Shown in pieces: positions 1 through 8,547 of a DNA stretch of 64,000 nt. The translations under genes and the position numbers were made by a program. Position 1 is the first letter of the stretch, and each line of letters begins with the position of its first letter. The notes under the pieces are model-generated. The model was not told where the DNA came from. It saw nothing but the letters and a program-made list of their open reading frames with translations, and did not search any database. Source of the DNA: MWDV01 sp002070715 (lineage in GTDB: Bacteria > Verrucomicrobiota > Verrucomicrobiia > Limisphaerales > MWDV01); contig DAONTI010000020.1 of assembly GCA_035411585.1 (NCBI GenBank), positions 1 through 64,000 on the forward strand, in the 5' to 3' direction.

Positions 1-2
1 CG

Positions 3-1130
3 GGATGGACGTACAAATCCAGCGGGACCAGTGGTGGCACGGCCGGATTTTCCCTAGCCATCCTGGGTGGAGAGGGCCGCGGTTGCAATACACTCTTTGA
101 CATCCAAAGCGGTCAATTCAGCCTGCAAAACTTCAATATCGAACACATGTATGATGGTCCAGTCATCCGGCTGGGCTCCTCCCTTTTGGGAGCACGGATT
201 CAGAATGTGACTTTCCGAGGGCGGGCGGCCACCAACCGACATCCCAACATCCGTTTTGAAGGGAATACAGGGCAACGGACCGTCATTGATTCTTGCACTT
301 TTTCCGATAGCTCAGCCGCCCCGCACCTGGCGCTCAGCACCGCCGCTGATTTTATTCATTACCGCGGTCCCGCAGTGCAGGCCACCAACACTGCAACAGT
401 GCGGCGTTTCACCCTTTATTCGGCGCCTATGTTCACCAACGCCCCTTCCCCCGGCGACATCCCTTATGCGACCAGTGCGGGCATGGCAAAGTGGGCCGCC
501 GCTCCACGCGCCCGCGAGGGTAACTTGACGACCAATGGGTGGGTAATTGTCGCCGGTACAGCGATCCAAGTCGCAACTAATGGCTCTGAGCGTATCGTAA
601 GCGTGGACACCAATATCCTCGTCACGCGTGATTACATGGATGCTGACAAAAATGTTATGAAGACGGCTTTCGGCTACGGCCTAACCGGCACAACCTTGTT
701 GAGCTTGGGACCCGCCTCCACGTCGACCGCACTGCTCCGCGATGATGATACGGCAACCTTCGGTAGTAACGTGGTGGCGTTGGCGTTAATCGGCGACGGC
801 CGCGGATTGACCAATGTCCCAATCACTGCGCTCGTCTCCCTCACCAACCAATTCACCGGTACGGTGGCTGATTTTGCCGTGCCGGAGAGTCTGGTATCCT
901 TGGCGGGAGACCTGGCCTTCACCGGGGTAACCAAGACCACGGCAGGGCGGGTCGAGCGCACGATCATCACTTTGCTGAGCGGGGGGGCTAATCGCGTGAT
1001 CACCCCGCCGGCTGAATGGTTGGGGCCGCCCGCTTTCATATTGACCAACGGCGATGCGGCCGATGTCCTGGTGCGCTGCCAAGCGGGCGTGTTGACGAAC
1101 TGGAACATCAACTACCTGCCAAAACGATGA
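3..1130 (+). CDS. Beta-helix / tail-fibre-like protein, 5' truncated by window edge
   Basis: The frame is open from base 3 to the stop at 1130 (about 375 residues), so the true start lies left of the window; the ATG at 147 is internal. The first third has the short, regularly spaced hydrophobic/Asn strands of a right-handed parallel beta-helix (for example IQNVTFRG and VIDSCTF). The rest is Ser/Thr/Asn-rich, with a GDGRGLTNV motif of the type GDGxGLTx seen in bacterial and phage fibre-like proteins. The fold and motif reading rest on recognition by eye. The protein is probably extracellular or a fibre/adhesin. No phage genes follow; the next gene is the housekeeping valS. Function unknown. 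Confidence 0.55.
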   Translation, partial: GWTYKSSGTSGGTAGFSLAILGGEGRGCNTLFDIQSGQFSLQNFNIEHMYDGPVIRLGSSLLGARIQNVTFRGRAATNRHPNIRFEGNTGQRTVIDSCTFSDSSAAPHLALSTAADFIHYRGPAVQATNTATVRRFTLYSAPMFTNAPSPGDIPYATSAGMAKWAAAPRAREGNLTTNGWVIVAGTAIQVATNGSERIVSVDTNILVTRDYMDADKNVMKTAFGYGLTGTTLLSLGPASTSTALLRDDDTATFGSNVVALALIGDGRGLTNVPITALVSLTNQFTGTVADFAVPESLVSLAGDLAFTGVTKTTAGRVERTIITLLSGGANRVITPPAEWLGPPAFILTNGDAADVLVRCQAGVLTNWNINYLPKR

Positions 1131-1276
1131 CGTCTCCCGTCGCGCAATGAAACCTCGACGGCTCGGAGGTTGTCTAGCCTGGCGATCGCCCGCGCGTTGC
1201 GAGAGGCTGACCGGATCGCATTCGCCACGCCACGGCGGGGACATGCGTCTTTTCCCGGCTTTGGCCATTTGGTTCA

Positions 1277-1306
1277 TTGCGACGACGCCGCCGGTTCTGC
1301 TACAGT
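1277..1306 (+). promoter_or_regulatory. Candidate valS promoter
   Basis: TTGCGA (1277-1282) and TACAGT (1301-1306) are separated by 18 bp. The ATG of valS is at 1316, only 9 nt after the -10-like box, so a transcript from here would be almost leaderless. No Shine-Dalgarno sequence is visible. Confidence 0.35.
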
Positions 1307-1315
1307 CCCGCCCGC

Positions 1316-4300
1316 ATGAGTGAAATTCCCAAGGCCTACGAACCGCAGGCCGTTGAAGACAAATGGTACGCCTTCTGGGAAAAAGAAGGCTGTTTCACGG
1401 CGAACCCTGCGTCGCCGAAATCTACGTATGCCATCGTCATCCCGCCTCCCAATGTCACCGGCATGCTCCACATGGGGCACGTGCTGAACAACACCATCCA
1501 GGACATCCTCGCCCGCAAAGCGCGCATGGACGGCAAGGAAGTGCTGTGGCTGCCGGGCACGGACCACGCCGGCATCGCCACGCAGGCGGTTGTCGAAAAG
1601 ACCCTCCGCAAAGAGGGCAAGATGAGACATCGCGACGACCTCGGCCGCGAGAAGTTCCTCGAGCATGTCTGGGCGTGGAAGGAAAAGCACGGCGGCATCA
1701 TCATCCAGCAGCTCAAGAAACTCGGGTGCTCGTGTGATTGGTCGCGCCTGCGCTTCACGATGGACCCGGAGTATTCGCGTTGTGTGCAACGGGTTTTTGT
1801 CGAGCTGTACAAAAAAGGACTGATCTACCGCGGCAAACGGATGGTCAATTGGGATCCTGCCGCCCGCACCGCGCTCTCCGACGAGGAAGTCGAGATGGTC
1901 GAAACCAAGGGCCATCTCTGGCACTTGAAGTATCCGCGGCTTGACGCGGCGGGGCAACCGATCCCGGACCAGTTCGTCGTCGTGGCCACGACGCGTCCGG
2001 AGACGATGCTCGGCGACGAAGCGGTGGCGGTGAACCCGAAGGACGAACGCTACACAAAACTCGTCGGAACAAAGGTCCGGCTGCCGCTGCAGGACAAACC
2101 CATTCCGATCATTGCGGATGAGTTCGTGGACCCGCAGTTCGGTACCGGCTGCGTGAAGGTGACGCCGGCGCACGATCCCAATGATTACGCAATGGGGACG
2201 CGGCATCAGTTGCCGTTCACCGTCGTCATCGGACCGGACGGCAAGATGACGCCCGAAGCGGGCGACCGGTTCGCCGGGTTGGACCGCACGGAAGCGCGCA
2301 AGGCGGTGGTGGAGCATCTGGAAAAGCTGGGTCTACTGCTCAAGGTCGAGGATTACGTCCACAATGTCGGCCACAGCCAGCGCAGCGGGGTGCCGATCGA
2401 ACCGCGGTTGAGTGAACAATGGTTTTTGAGATACCCGGCAGTGGCGCAAGCCAGGGCGTGCGTATTGCAAGACGGCGGAACTGGTCTAAGTAGTGGCACG
2501 GGCGACTCGCCTGTGAAGGCCGGCAACCTGCCGTCCGAGTTGGCAGACAAGTTGCCCGCCGGAACAGGCCAGTGGCCTGTTCCACCCAGTAATATGCGTT
2601 TCCATCCGCAGCGGTGGGCGAAGGTTTATGACCACTGGCTGACCAACATTCAGGACTGGTGCATCAGCCGGCAGCTCTGGTGGGGGCATCGGATTCCGGT
2701 GTGGTATAACCAACCGGGGCTGGCCCTCCTCAACCAAAAAAATGTGGTGGTGGTGGAGCTTGATGAAGCGCCGATTCCGCACACCACGGTGCGCGAGGCC
2801 CGGGAAGCGGCCTGGGAATTTCTGGAAGCGCGCGGTTGGTTAAACAAAGCATTTCGCAATTTGGATACCGGTTACGATTTCCTAGTCACCCAATCCGGTC
2901 TCAAACACGCGTTCAGCCATGCGGGGGTTGAAAACGTCATTGCCGCAACCGTCCTCCCGGATTTGATCCGCACGGCAATTTTTGTGGGAGAGACCTGGCA
3001 CGAACCGCGCATCCCCGAGATCAAACGGGTGCTGCAGTTGTTCGCCGCCCTGCGTTTTGAAGGCGCGTTGGTGGCGGTGAAGATAACCGTCAAGGAGTAT
3101 CAGGACGGGTCACGGGTCTATGATCATGAGGCGGAAAAAATCAAAGCGTCTGACGGTCAATCTCTGGGGCGGCGCTCCGCGGACGGAGTGTTGCGCGACC
3201 AGCCTACATCAGACGCCGGGGTACCTCTACGCCAATTAATCCCCGACGTCAACCGCGAGGGAGCGTTCACGCGGGTTCAGGAGAACCAACCGGGCAAGGG
3301 TTGGGAACAAGACCCCGACGTGCTCGACACCTGGTTCAGTTCCTGGCTCTGGCCGTTTGCCACGATGGGGTGGCCCGAGCACACGGACACGTTGAAGAAG
3401 TTTTATCCGACCACCGATCTCGTCACCGGGCCGGACATCATTTTCTTCTGGGTCGCGCGCATGATCATGGCCGGTTACGAGTTCATGGGCGACCTGCCGT
3501 TCCGCAACGTCTATTTCACCGGCATCATCCGCGACAAGCAGGGGCGCAAGATGAGCAAGAGCCTCGGCAATTCGCCCGACCCGCTCGAACTCATCGCCAA
3601 GTACGGCGCGGACGCCCTCCGCTTTGGCACCATGCGCAGCGCACCGCTCGGGCAGGACGTGCTCTTCGACGAGAAGGACGTGGAACTGGGCCGCAATTTC
3701 TGCAACAAGCTCTGGAACGCCTGCCGCTTCCGGCAAATGCAAGGCGGCGAGGTGCAGGCGGAGATCGTCCCCGCGTTGCTCACCAGTGATGACAAGTGGA
3801 TTTTACTCAAGCTCAGCCAGGCCATCGAGGAAATCACCGCCGCCTTCGCCGATTACAAGTTCAATGAAGCCACCGCCACGCTCTACCGTTTTTTCTGGAG
3901 CGAGTATTGCGATTGGTATGTCGAGGCGAGCAAGGCCATTTTGTCGGGCAACAGCCAAAGCGAACCGGCTCAATCCGGGGGAGTGGACCATCCGCAGCCG
4001 GACGGACTCGCGCCAGCAACGCCCGAGGCACGCAAAGCAAACACCCTTGCGGTCATTGATTTTGTTCTTTCCCACACGCTGCGGCTGTTTCATCCGTTCC
4101 TGCCGCACATTACGGAGGAACTCTGGCACGGCATGGGGTACACCGACGACATGCCGGAGGATCAAGGCGGCAAGACCATCCTGTTCGCGCCCTGGCCCAA
4201 GCCGTTTGATGCCGACGAGAAGGCGCATTACGGGCTCGACGACGCCACGCTGACTTTCGTCAATGCCAAGTACGATCTCATTTCGCAGGGTCGCAATCTG

Positions 4301-4711
4301 CGCCGCGCCGGCAACCTGCCGGGCAATAAAAAAGTCCGTTACGCCTTAAAGCCCACAGTTGAACTGTCGCCGCTCGACCTCGAAGTCATCAAACTCCTGC
4401 TCCACGCGGAGACGCTGGAAGTCAATGCCGCCTTCCCCGGCGGGAAAGGCACCCCGACCTGCCGCACCGCGTTGGGGGACTTGTTTCTGCCGCTGGAAGG
4501 GCTGGTGGATGTCGCCGCCGAAACCGCGCGCCTATCAAAGGAGCTGGAAAAGATCGAAGCCGAAATCGCCAAGGTGGAGACCAAGCTGAACAATCCGAAC
4601 TTCAACCAAAAGGCGCCGGCGAAGGTGCTGGCGGAACACCAGCAACGCCTCGCCGAGTGGCAATCCAAGCGGGACCACGCCCGGAACGCCCTGGCCTTGT
4701 TGCAAGGTTAA
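1316..4711 (+). CDS. valS: Valyl-tRNA synthetase with two in-frame insertions
   Basis: Charges tRNA-Val in the cytoplasm. The start is the ATG at 1316 (MSEIPKAYEP), not the upstream in-frame ATG at 1277. Class I signatures are present: HMGH at about residues 52-55 and KMSKS at about 745-749. The editing domain lies between, and a C-terminal coiled-coil tRNA-binding arm (ELEKIEAEIAKVETKL region) ends the protein. At 1131 residues it is longer than the usual 870-950. The excess sits in a palindromic-repeat-derived segment near residues 394-423 and a segment near 466-656 between HRIPVWY and DVLDTWFSS, which in other ValRS are about 35 residues apart. There is a single open frame throughout. Its stop overlaps the convergent DUF5010 gene by 4 bp. 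Confidence 0.96.
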   Translation: MSEIPKAYEPQAVEDKWYAFWEKEGCFTANPASPKSTYAIVIPPPNVTGMLHMGHVLNNTIQDILARKARMDGKEVLWLPGTDHAGIATQAVVEKTLRKEGKMRHRDDLGREKFLEHVWAWKEKHGGIIIQQLKKLGCSCDWSRLRFTMDPEYSRCVQRVFVELYKKGLIYRGKRMVNWDPAARTALSDEEVEMVETKGHLWHLKYPRLDAAGQPIPDQFVVVATTRPETMLGDEAVAVNPKDERYTKLVGTKVRLPLQDKPIPIIADEFVDPQFGTGCVKVTPAHDPNDYAMGTRHQLPFTVVIGPDGKMTPEAGDRFAGLDRTEARKAVVEHLEKLGLLLKVEDYVHNVGHSQRSGVPIEPRLSEQWFLRYPAVAQARACVLQDGGTGLSSGTGDSPVKAGNLPSELADKLPAGTGQWPVPPSNMRFHPQRWAKVYDHWLTNIQDWCISRQLWWGHRIPVWYNQPGLALLNQKNVVVVELDEAPIPHTTVREAREAAWEFLEARGWLNKAFRNLDTGYDFLVTQSGLKHAFSHAGVENVIAATVLPDLIRTAIFVGETWHEPRIPEIKRVLQLFAALRFEGALVAVKITVKEYQDGSRVYDHEAEKIKASDGQSLGRRSADGVLRDQPTSDAGVPLRQLIPDVNREGAFTRVQENQPGKGWEQDPDVLDTWFSSWLWPFATMGWPEHTDTLKKFYPTTDLVTGPDIIFFWVARMIMAGYEFMGDLPFRNVYFTGIIRDKQGRKMSKSLGNSPDPLELIAKYGADALRFGTMRSAPLGQDVLFDEKDVELGRNFCNKLWNACRFRQMQGGEVQAEIVPALLTSDDKWILLKLSQAIEEITAAFADYKFNEATATLYRFFWSEYCDWYVEASKAILSGNSQSEPAQSGGVDHPQPDGLAPATPEARKANTLAVIDFVLSHTLRLFHPFLPHITEELWHGMGYTDDMPEDQGGKTILFAPWPKPFDADEKAHYGLDDATLTFVNAKYDLISQGRNLRRAGNLPGNKKVRYALKPTVELSPLDLEVIKLLLHAETLEVNAAFPGGKGTPTCRTALGDLFLPLEGLVDVAAETARLSKELEKIEAEIAKVETKLNNPNFNQKAPAKVLAEHQQRLAEWQSKRDHARNALALLQG
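2497..2583. repeat. Palindromic element inserted in frame in valS
   Basis: Three nested or adjacent stems: 2497-2504 with 2508-2515 (8 bp, one G-T), a central GGCAAC/GTTGCC pair (2522-2527 with 2551-2556) enclosing CTGCC/GGCAG, and a perfect 10-bp stem 2561-2570 with 2574-2583. The segment is translated in frame (GTGDSPV ... GTGQWPVP). It lies in a part of ValRS where homologues run directly from the post-editing strand to the MRFHPQRW motif. It resembles the translated interspersed palindromes I recall from Verrucomicrobiota and, by analogy, Rickettsia palindromic elements. Confidence 0.75.
2708..3294 (+). repeat. 11-bp direct repeats bracketing the large valS insertion
   Basis: The same 11 bases (AACCAACCGGG) occur at 2708-2718 and 3284-3294, 576 bp (192 codons) apart and in the same reading frame, both encoding Asn-Gln-Pro-Gly. 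They bracket the segment foreign to ValRS. This could be a target duplication or recombination microhomology, or chance: a shorter repeat (CAACCG, 2711-2716 and 3250-3255) could mark a different right border. Confidence 0.55.
2719..3283 (+). other. Domain-sized insertion in valS resembling a phage polyvalent-protein domain
   Basis: About 190 residues lie between HRIPVWY and the DVLDTWFSS motif of ValRS. The core runs from TVREAREAAWEFL through LDTGYDFLVTQSGLKHAFSH, VLPDLIRTAIFVGE and ALVAVKITVKEYQDG to VYDHEAEKIK. From memory this pattern (mixed alpha/beta, 'NxDTGxxxxxSxxGxxxxxSH', 'xxVKLTVKExxxGxxxYDxExxxIxK') matches large polyvalent-protein-associated domains such as LPD3, or BECR-type domains of phages and mobile elements. 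The segment ends in a Gly/Arg/Ser-rich linker and GVPLRQLIPDV, also phage-polyvalent-like. The family name is unverified. Confidence 0.6.
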
Positions 4712-6264
4712 GGTTGCCGCAGGATCACCCGGCTCACGGCGAAATCGGACGCTTCCGCGTTGAACCGGAAATCGGCATCGCTGTTTTGTGAGTTGAGAAA
4801 ACGGGCGGCGGGCAGGGAAAAGGTCGCCGATTTCCATTGCTGGTCGCCCGTCAGCGGCACCCGCGCGCTCCGGGTGTAAGCACCCCGCACCGGCGCGTTC
4901 GTGTCGCTGCCGTCATATTCCACGCTCAACCGCCCGGGCGCCGCATCGAAGTATTCGACTTCCAGGACAGCGTCCATGAGGTCGGCCCATTTGAACGAAT
5001 CATCCACGATGAAGTAGAGGTAGCGGGGCCGGGTCGCGCGGGTGGGTTGCGTCTGCCAACACCGCCGTTCCGCCAACATCCGCCACACCGCCCGACCATC
5101 CGCCGGTTGGACGAGTTGCAAGCCGTCCTTCGCATGCGGACGATCGGCGGAAGCCGTCACGGCCCGGGCGGTGTAAAAGGTGTCGGGCGGCCAGGCCGGG
5201 GCTTTTCCCTGTTTGAAGCAATCGGCGTACTGCCGGGTGAGTTCGATGTATTGCCGGCCGTATTCCCGGGACTCCGCGATATCGGTGCCTTCATGGAATT
5301 CGTTCCACGTTTCAATCATGACAAAATGGGTGGGACGCCGAAGGAACCGGCGCCAACTGTCTTCGTAGAACTTGCCACCCTGGCGATCCCGCACGAGCGG
5401 CGTGCGTCCGGGAACGGCGGCATGATCATAACCCGGTCCAATTTCGCCGATGCCCGGATTGCGAAACCGCAACGCGCCGCCCCAGTAACAGGTGTTGTCG
5501 CCTTCGATCCCCCACGAATCCTGAGGCGCGATCCACGGCACGCGGCCGCCGAATTCTTTGGGAAATGCCTGCTTCGTATAAGCGAGCACGCTTTGGTCCC
5601 ACTTCTTCGCAAAGGCGGCCGCGTACAGCAACACGATGGGTTGGTTATCCAACATGGCCCAGTGCCGAGGCGGAATGCAGGAGAAGAAATCGCGCACGGT
5701 GGCGTAAAACCAGCGGCGGCCGTAATCCGTGGTGAGATCGGCATGGTAGCCCCAGCCGTTGTGGCGCAGGGTGCTGGTGTCATAAAAAAGGCCGAGCCGC
5801 GGCGGATTCCGTCCTTCCCGCAGCAACGCCTCGCGCGCCTGCACGAGCGGCGGCAAGCCCGCGTAACTCCAGTGTTGCACGGCTTGGGGACTGTGCTCCG
5901 AGGGTGCGCCCCAGAAAACCGGAAGCACCACGTCAATCCCTGCCGCTTCCATGTCGCGCAATTGTTGCTGGTACCAGCGGACGGACCGGTAGCTGAAATC
6001 CTCCAAAGTGGGCGGATGCGTGGTCAACGCATCCGTGCCATCGGCATTGAGGATGTGGGCGCGCGTGCCGATGTCGTACCAGTAAAAATAGTACGTGCCC
6101 ACGATACGATCGTTGAGGGTAAAGGAGGTGCTGTCCGCGAAGTCCGCTGCGGTCAGGTTGATGTGCGGACCGAACGCCGGAGGAATTTCCCGTTCTTCCG
6201 CGGAAAGAAGTGTCGGGGCGACAACCAAGCTGGTGGCCAGCAAGACGATTCGGGGAATGCTCAT
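4708..6264 (-). CDS. DUF5010-type secreted glycosidase-like protein
   Basis: 518 residues. The start is the ATG at 6264 because it opens a signal peptide (MSIPRIVLLATSLVVAPTLLSA); the frame upstream of it is low-complexity. The body looks like a TIM-barrel of the GH71/GH99-like DUF5010 group: an early FYWYDIGT strand, a WYQQQLRDMEAAGIDVVLPVFWG segment in which a helper residue acts on an unknown glycan, and WNEFHEGT near the barrel end. The last 120 residues form a beta-rich domain. Probably periplasmic or exported and acting on a polysaccharide; the substrate is not deducible. Convergent with valS with a 4-bp stop overlap. The next gene on this strand upstream is pdxH. Confidence 0.75.
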   Translation of the reverse strand: MSIPRIVLLATSLVVAPTLLSAEEREIPPAFGPHINLTAADFADSTSFTLNDRIVGTYYFYWYDIGTRAHILNADGTDALTTHPPTLEDFSYRSVRWYQQQLRDMEAAGIDVVLPVFWGAPSEHSPQAVQHWSYAGLPPLVQAREALLREGRNPPRLGLFYDTSTLRHNGWGYHADLTTDYGRRWFYATVRDFFSCIPPRHWAMLDNQPIVLLYAAAFAKKWDQSVLAYTKQAFPKEFGGRVPWIAPQDSWGIEGDNTCYWGGALRFRNPGIGEIGPGYDHAAVPGRTPLVRDRQGGKFYEDSWRRFLRRPTHFVMIETWNEFHEGTDIAESREYGRQYIELTRQYADCFKQGKAPAWPPDTFYTARAVTASADRPHAKDGLQLVQPADGRAVWRMLAERRCWQTQPTRATRPRYLYFIVDDSFKWADLMDAVLEVEYFDAAPGRLSVEYDGSDTNAPVRGAYTRSARVPLTGDQQWKSATFSLPAARFLNSQNSDADFRFNAEASDFAVSRVILRQP

Positions 6265-6301
6265 GATTAAATTCAGGACGGGGTGAAAAGGAGAAACACG
6301 C

Positions 6302-6925
6302 TCAAGGTTGCAGACGTTCAATTTGCCAGGCACCGGTGGCTTCAAGCCGGTAACGGAACCGGTCGTGCAACCGGTCGTGGCGTCCCTGCCAGAACTCAAA
6401 TGCGTCCGGGCGTACCCGGAAACCGCCCCAGAACGAGGGCAACGGCACCTGCCCGGCGGCAAATTTGCGTTTCATCTCCTCCCACTTCGTTTCGAGCAGC
6501 GAACGCGAGGAGATCACGCTGCTTTGCTGGGACACCCACGCACCTAACTGACTGCCGCGGGGACGCGTCATGAAATAGGCCATCGCCTCCGCCGTGGCCA
6601 CCCGCTCCGCCCGGCCTTCAATGATCAACTGACGCCCCAAGGGCAGCCAGCAAAAGAGCAAAGAGACGTGTGGATGCCGGGTCATTTCACGCGCCTTGCG
6701 ACTTTCGAGATTGGTGAAAAAGACAAACCCGTTTTGGTCAAAACTCTTCAGCAACACCATGCGGGCGGAAGGCCGGTCATCCGGCCCCACCGTGGAAAGG
6801 CACATGGCATTGGGATCCAATTCAATGGTCTTTCGCGCTTCCGCGAACCAGTGTTCAAATTGAACAAAGGGATCCGGGTGCAGATCGGCGCGGTTCAGGG
6901 TCTGCCCCTGAAACTCGCGGCGCAT
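6302..6925 (-). CDS. pdxH: Pyridoxamine 5'-phosphate oxidase
   Basis: 207 residues, close to E. coli PdxH (218). Oxidises pyridoxamine or pyridoxine 5'-phosphate to pyridoxal phosphate using FMN. The ATG at 6925 (MRREFQGQTLNRADL) is chosen because the family begins here; the longer frame upstream is non-conserved. Visible signatures are RMVLLKSFD (FMN/substrate), NLESRKARE, and the C-terminal FEFWQGRHDRLHDR family signature. It lies 37 bp upstream of the DUF5010 gene on the same strand and could be cotranscribed with it, with no obvious functional link. Confidence 0.95.
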   Translation of the reverse strand: MRREFQGQTLNRADLHPDPFVQFEHWFAEARKTIELDPNAMCLSTVGPDDRPSARMVLLKSFDQNGFVFFTNLESRKAREMTRHPHVSLLFCWLPLGRQLIIEGRAERVATAEAMAYFMTRPRGSQLGAWVSQQSSVISSRSLLETKWEEMKRKFAAGQVPLPSFWGGFRVRPDAFEFWQGRHDRLHDRFRYRLEATGAWQIERLQP

Positions 6926-7020
6926 GTTGAAAATGTTCACGGCCTGAGTGTGGCCCGGGGCCGGACGCGCGACAATCTTGTTTGCGGCCCGCCGCCCGGA
7001 TACGGCGCAAGACCCGCGCT

Positions 7021-8457
7021 TCAAAAACTCAGCAACAGTTGCCAGATGTACAGGTTGCCCAGAGCATCCACGTTTTCCCAGACTTGGCGCAGGAGGTCCG
7101 GATCGCCGGTGAGCGCGGGGAGTTCTTCGGCCTTTTGTTCCCACGGCAAACAAACGCCGGGTTTGGGATGCGCCGGCGGACGGCCGGTCAATCCGGGGAG
7201 CGCCGCAACGTCCTCAGCGCCGTCGCACGGTCGCGGCGGATTGGCCAGCGCGCGGGTCGGTTGACCGGAATAGACGCCGTATTCGCGCGTGAAATCGGTT
7301 AACGCGCGCAGGTTCTCGCTCCGGGTATCGTCTTGCATGATGGCGCTGGCGTCCATGATGTAGCCGCCGTCCCGGGCCACCTCGTCAATGACTTTCCGGG
7401 CGCGCGCACGGACTTCGTCGGGGTGTCCGTAACTGAGGAGTGTGTTGGGAATCCCGCCGCTGAGCGCGAATTTGTGTCCCAGTTTCCGGTGCGCGAGGAA
7501 AATGTCGCCCTGGTCCACGTGGTAAAGAATGCTCCGCTCCGGCAGGGTGGCGAAATCGTCCAGATGAAAATCCCATTTGCCTTCGGCATAGAACATCGTC
7601 TGGTGCCCATGCCGCCAGAATTCTTCGATGCACGGCTTGAGGGTGGGCCAGTAATGGGAGGCAAACTGCCCCGGATTGACAAACGGCACGCAGCCGCGAT
7701 GCATCCAAAAACCGATGGGCACCTGCTTCGCCGGATCGGCAGTGGTCAGACCCGCGTGGACCAAGTGGGGCATCAACGCCTCGCAAGCCTGGAGCACTTT
7801 GCCGGGTTGCGTGTGCATGTCCATCGTCAGCCCCACGTAACCGCGCAGTTTATCGCCGATGATGTCAAACGGCGCCTTGAAAATACCGGCGATGGCCGAC
7901 ACCGTGCCGCACTCCGCGCGCAGGCGGGCCACCTGCGGGCCGAAGGCGTGAAAATACGCCAGCAGGGCCATGCCGCTTTTGACCAACGCGATTTGGTTGC
8001 GGTAAGTGGCGGGCTGGCCGGGGCGGGCGACTTCCGTGGATACGCGCGGCAGCCAGACGTTGTAAAGAAAACCGGTGGGGTCATCAATGAGCGCGTCGTA
8101 TTCGTCCGCGCGCATGAAAGCCTGATCTTCCGGCGGCTCAATGTAATTGAACCCAACCGTGGGCGGGATGCCGATTCCGGGAATCCCGTAATACCGCAGC
8201 CCGGCGGCCTGGGTCAGCCCGGTCCAGACATAAACCATGTTGGCCACCACCGCGTCCCAATCGAACTCCCGGGCGCATTTCACCGCCGCTTCAAAAGCCA
8301 GGGTGTAATCGTGCGCCACCTGCTGACACGTCAGCCCGGCGTATTGAGCGGTAAACTCCGCCACGAAAGGTCGGATCGGAATCTTGTCGGGCTTTTCGTT
8401 GCGCAAGGCGGTGACGTAGCGGGTGAGGCGTTCCTGGTAAAGTTGTTCCATGTTCAT
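7021..8457 (-). CDS. Uroporphyrinogen decarboxylase (URO-D) family protein, not HemE
   Basis: 478 residues, longer than HemE (about 350). The barrel of the URO-D superfamily is suggested by KIPIRPF near the N-terminus, PFDIIGDKLRGYVGLTMDMH, a central HRGCVPFVNPGQF strand, a FYAEGKWDFHLDDFATLP segment, LALSGGIPNTLL-type GG-I-P motif and VIDEVARDGGYIMDASAIM. Many such paralogues in anaerobic and PVC bacteria are cobalamin- or corrinoid-linked methyltransferases (MtaA/MtbA-like) rather than haem enzymes; which applies here cannot be told. The start is the ATG at 8457 (an alternative ATG is at 8451). It is transcribed divergently from the multihaem cytochrome, 90 bp apart. Confidence 0.8.
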   Translation of the reverse strand: MNMEQLYQERLTRYVTALRNEKPDKIPIRPFVAEFTAQYAGLTCQQVAHDYTLAFEAAVKCAREFDWDAVVANMVYVWTGLTQAAGLRYYGIPGIGIPPTVGFNYIEPPEDQAFMRADEYDALIDDPTGFLYNVWLPRVSTEVARPGQPATYRNQIALVKSGMALLAYFHAFGPQVARLRAECGTVSAIAGIFKAPFDIIGDKLRGYVGLTMDMHTQPGKVLQACEALMPHLVHAGLTTADPAKQVPIGFWMHRGCVPFVNPGQFASHYWPTLKPCIEEFWRHGHQTMFYAEGKWDFHLDDFATLPERSILYHVDQGDIFLAHRKLGHKFALSGGIPNTLLSYGHPDEVRARARKVIDEVARDGGYIMDASAIMQDDTRSENLRALTDFTREYGVYSGQPTRALANPPRPCDGAEDVAALPGLTGRPPAHPKPGVCLPWEQKAEELPALTGDPDLLRQVWENVDALGNLYIWQLLLSF

Positions 8458-8533
8458 GGTGCGCTTCGGAGACGTAGGGTGGAGACAACCGGCGGCGGGG
8501 TCAAATCTTCTATCCGACCGGCGCGCTCTCTGG

Positions 8534-8539
8534 TAAATA
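8534..8539 (+). promoter_or_regulatory. Candidate -10 box for the cytochrome operon
   Basis: TAAATA lies 8 nt before the ATG at 8548. No convincing -35 hexamer is seen at 16-18 bp. The spacing matches other near-leaderless starts in the window. Confidence 0.25.
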
Positions 8540-8547
8540 ACCGATAC

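Noticed and set aside
7333..8547. A long open frame (about 400 codons) fused to the N-terminus of the multihaem cytochrome
   Set aside because: It is the antisense of the URO-D gene and has no recognisable domain; the ATG at 8548 opens a proper membrane signal, so the extension is a codon-bias shadow.
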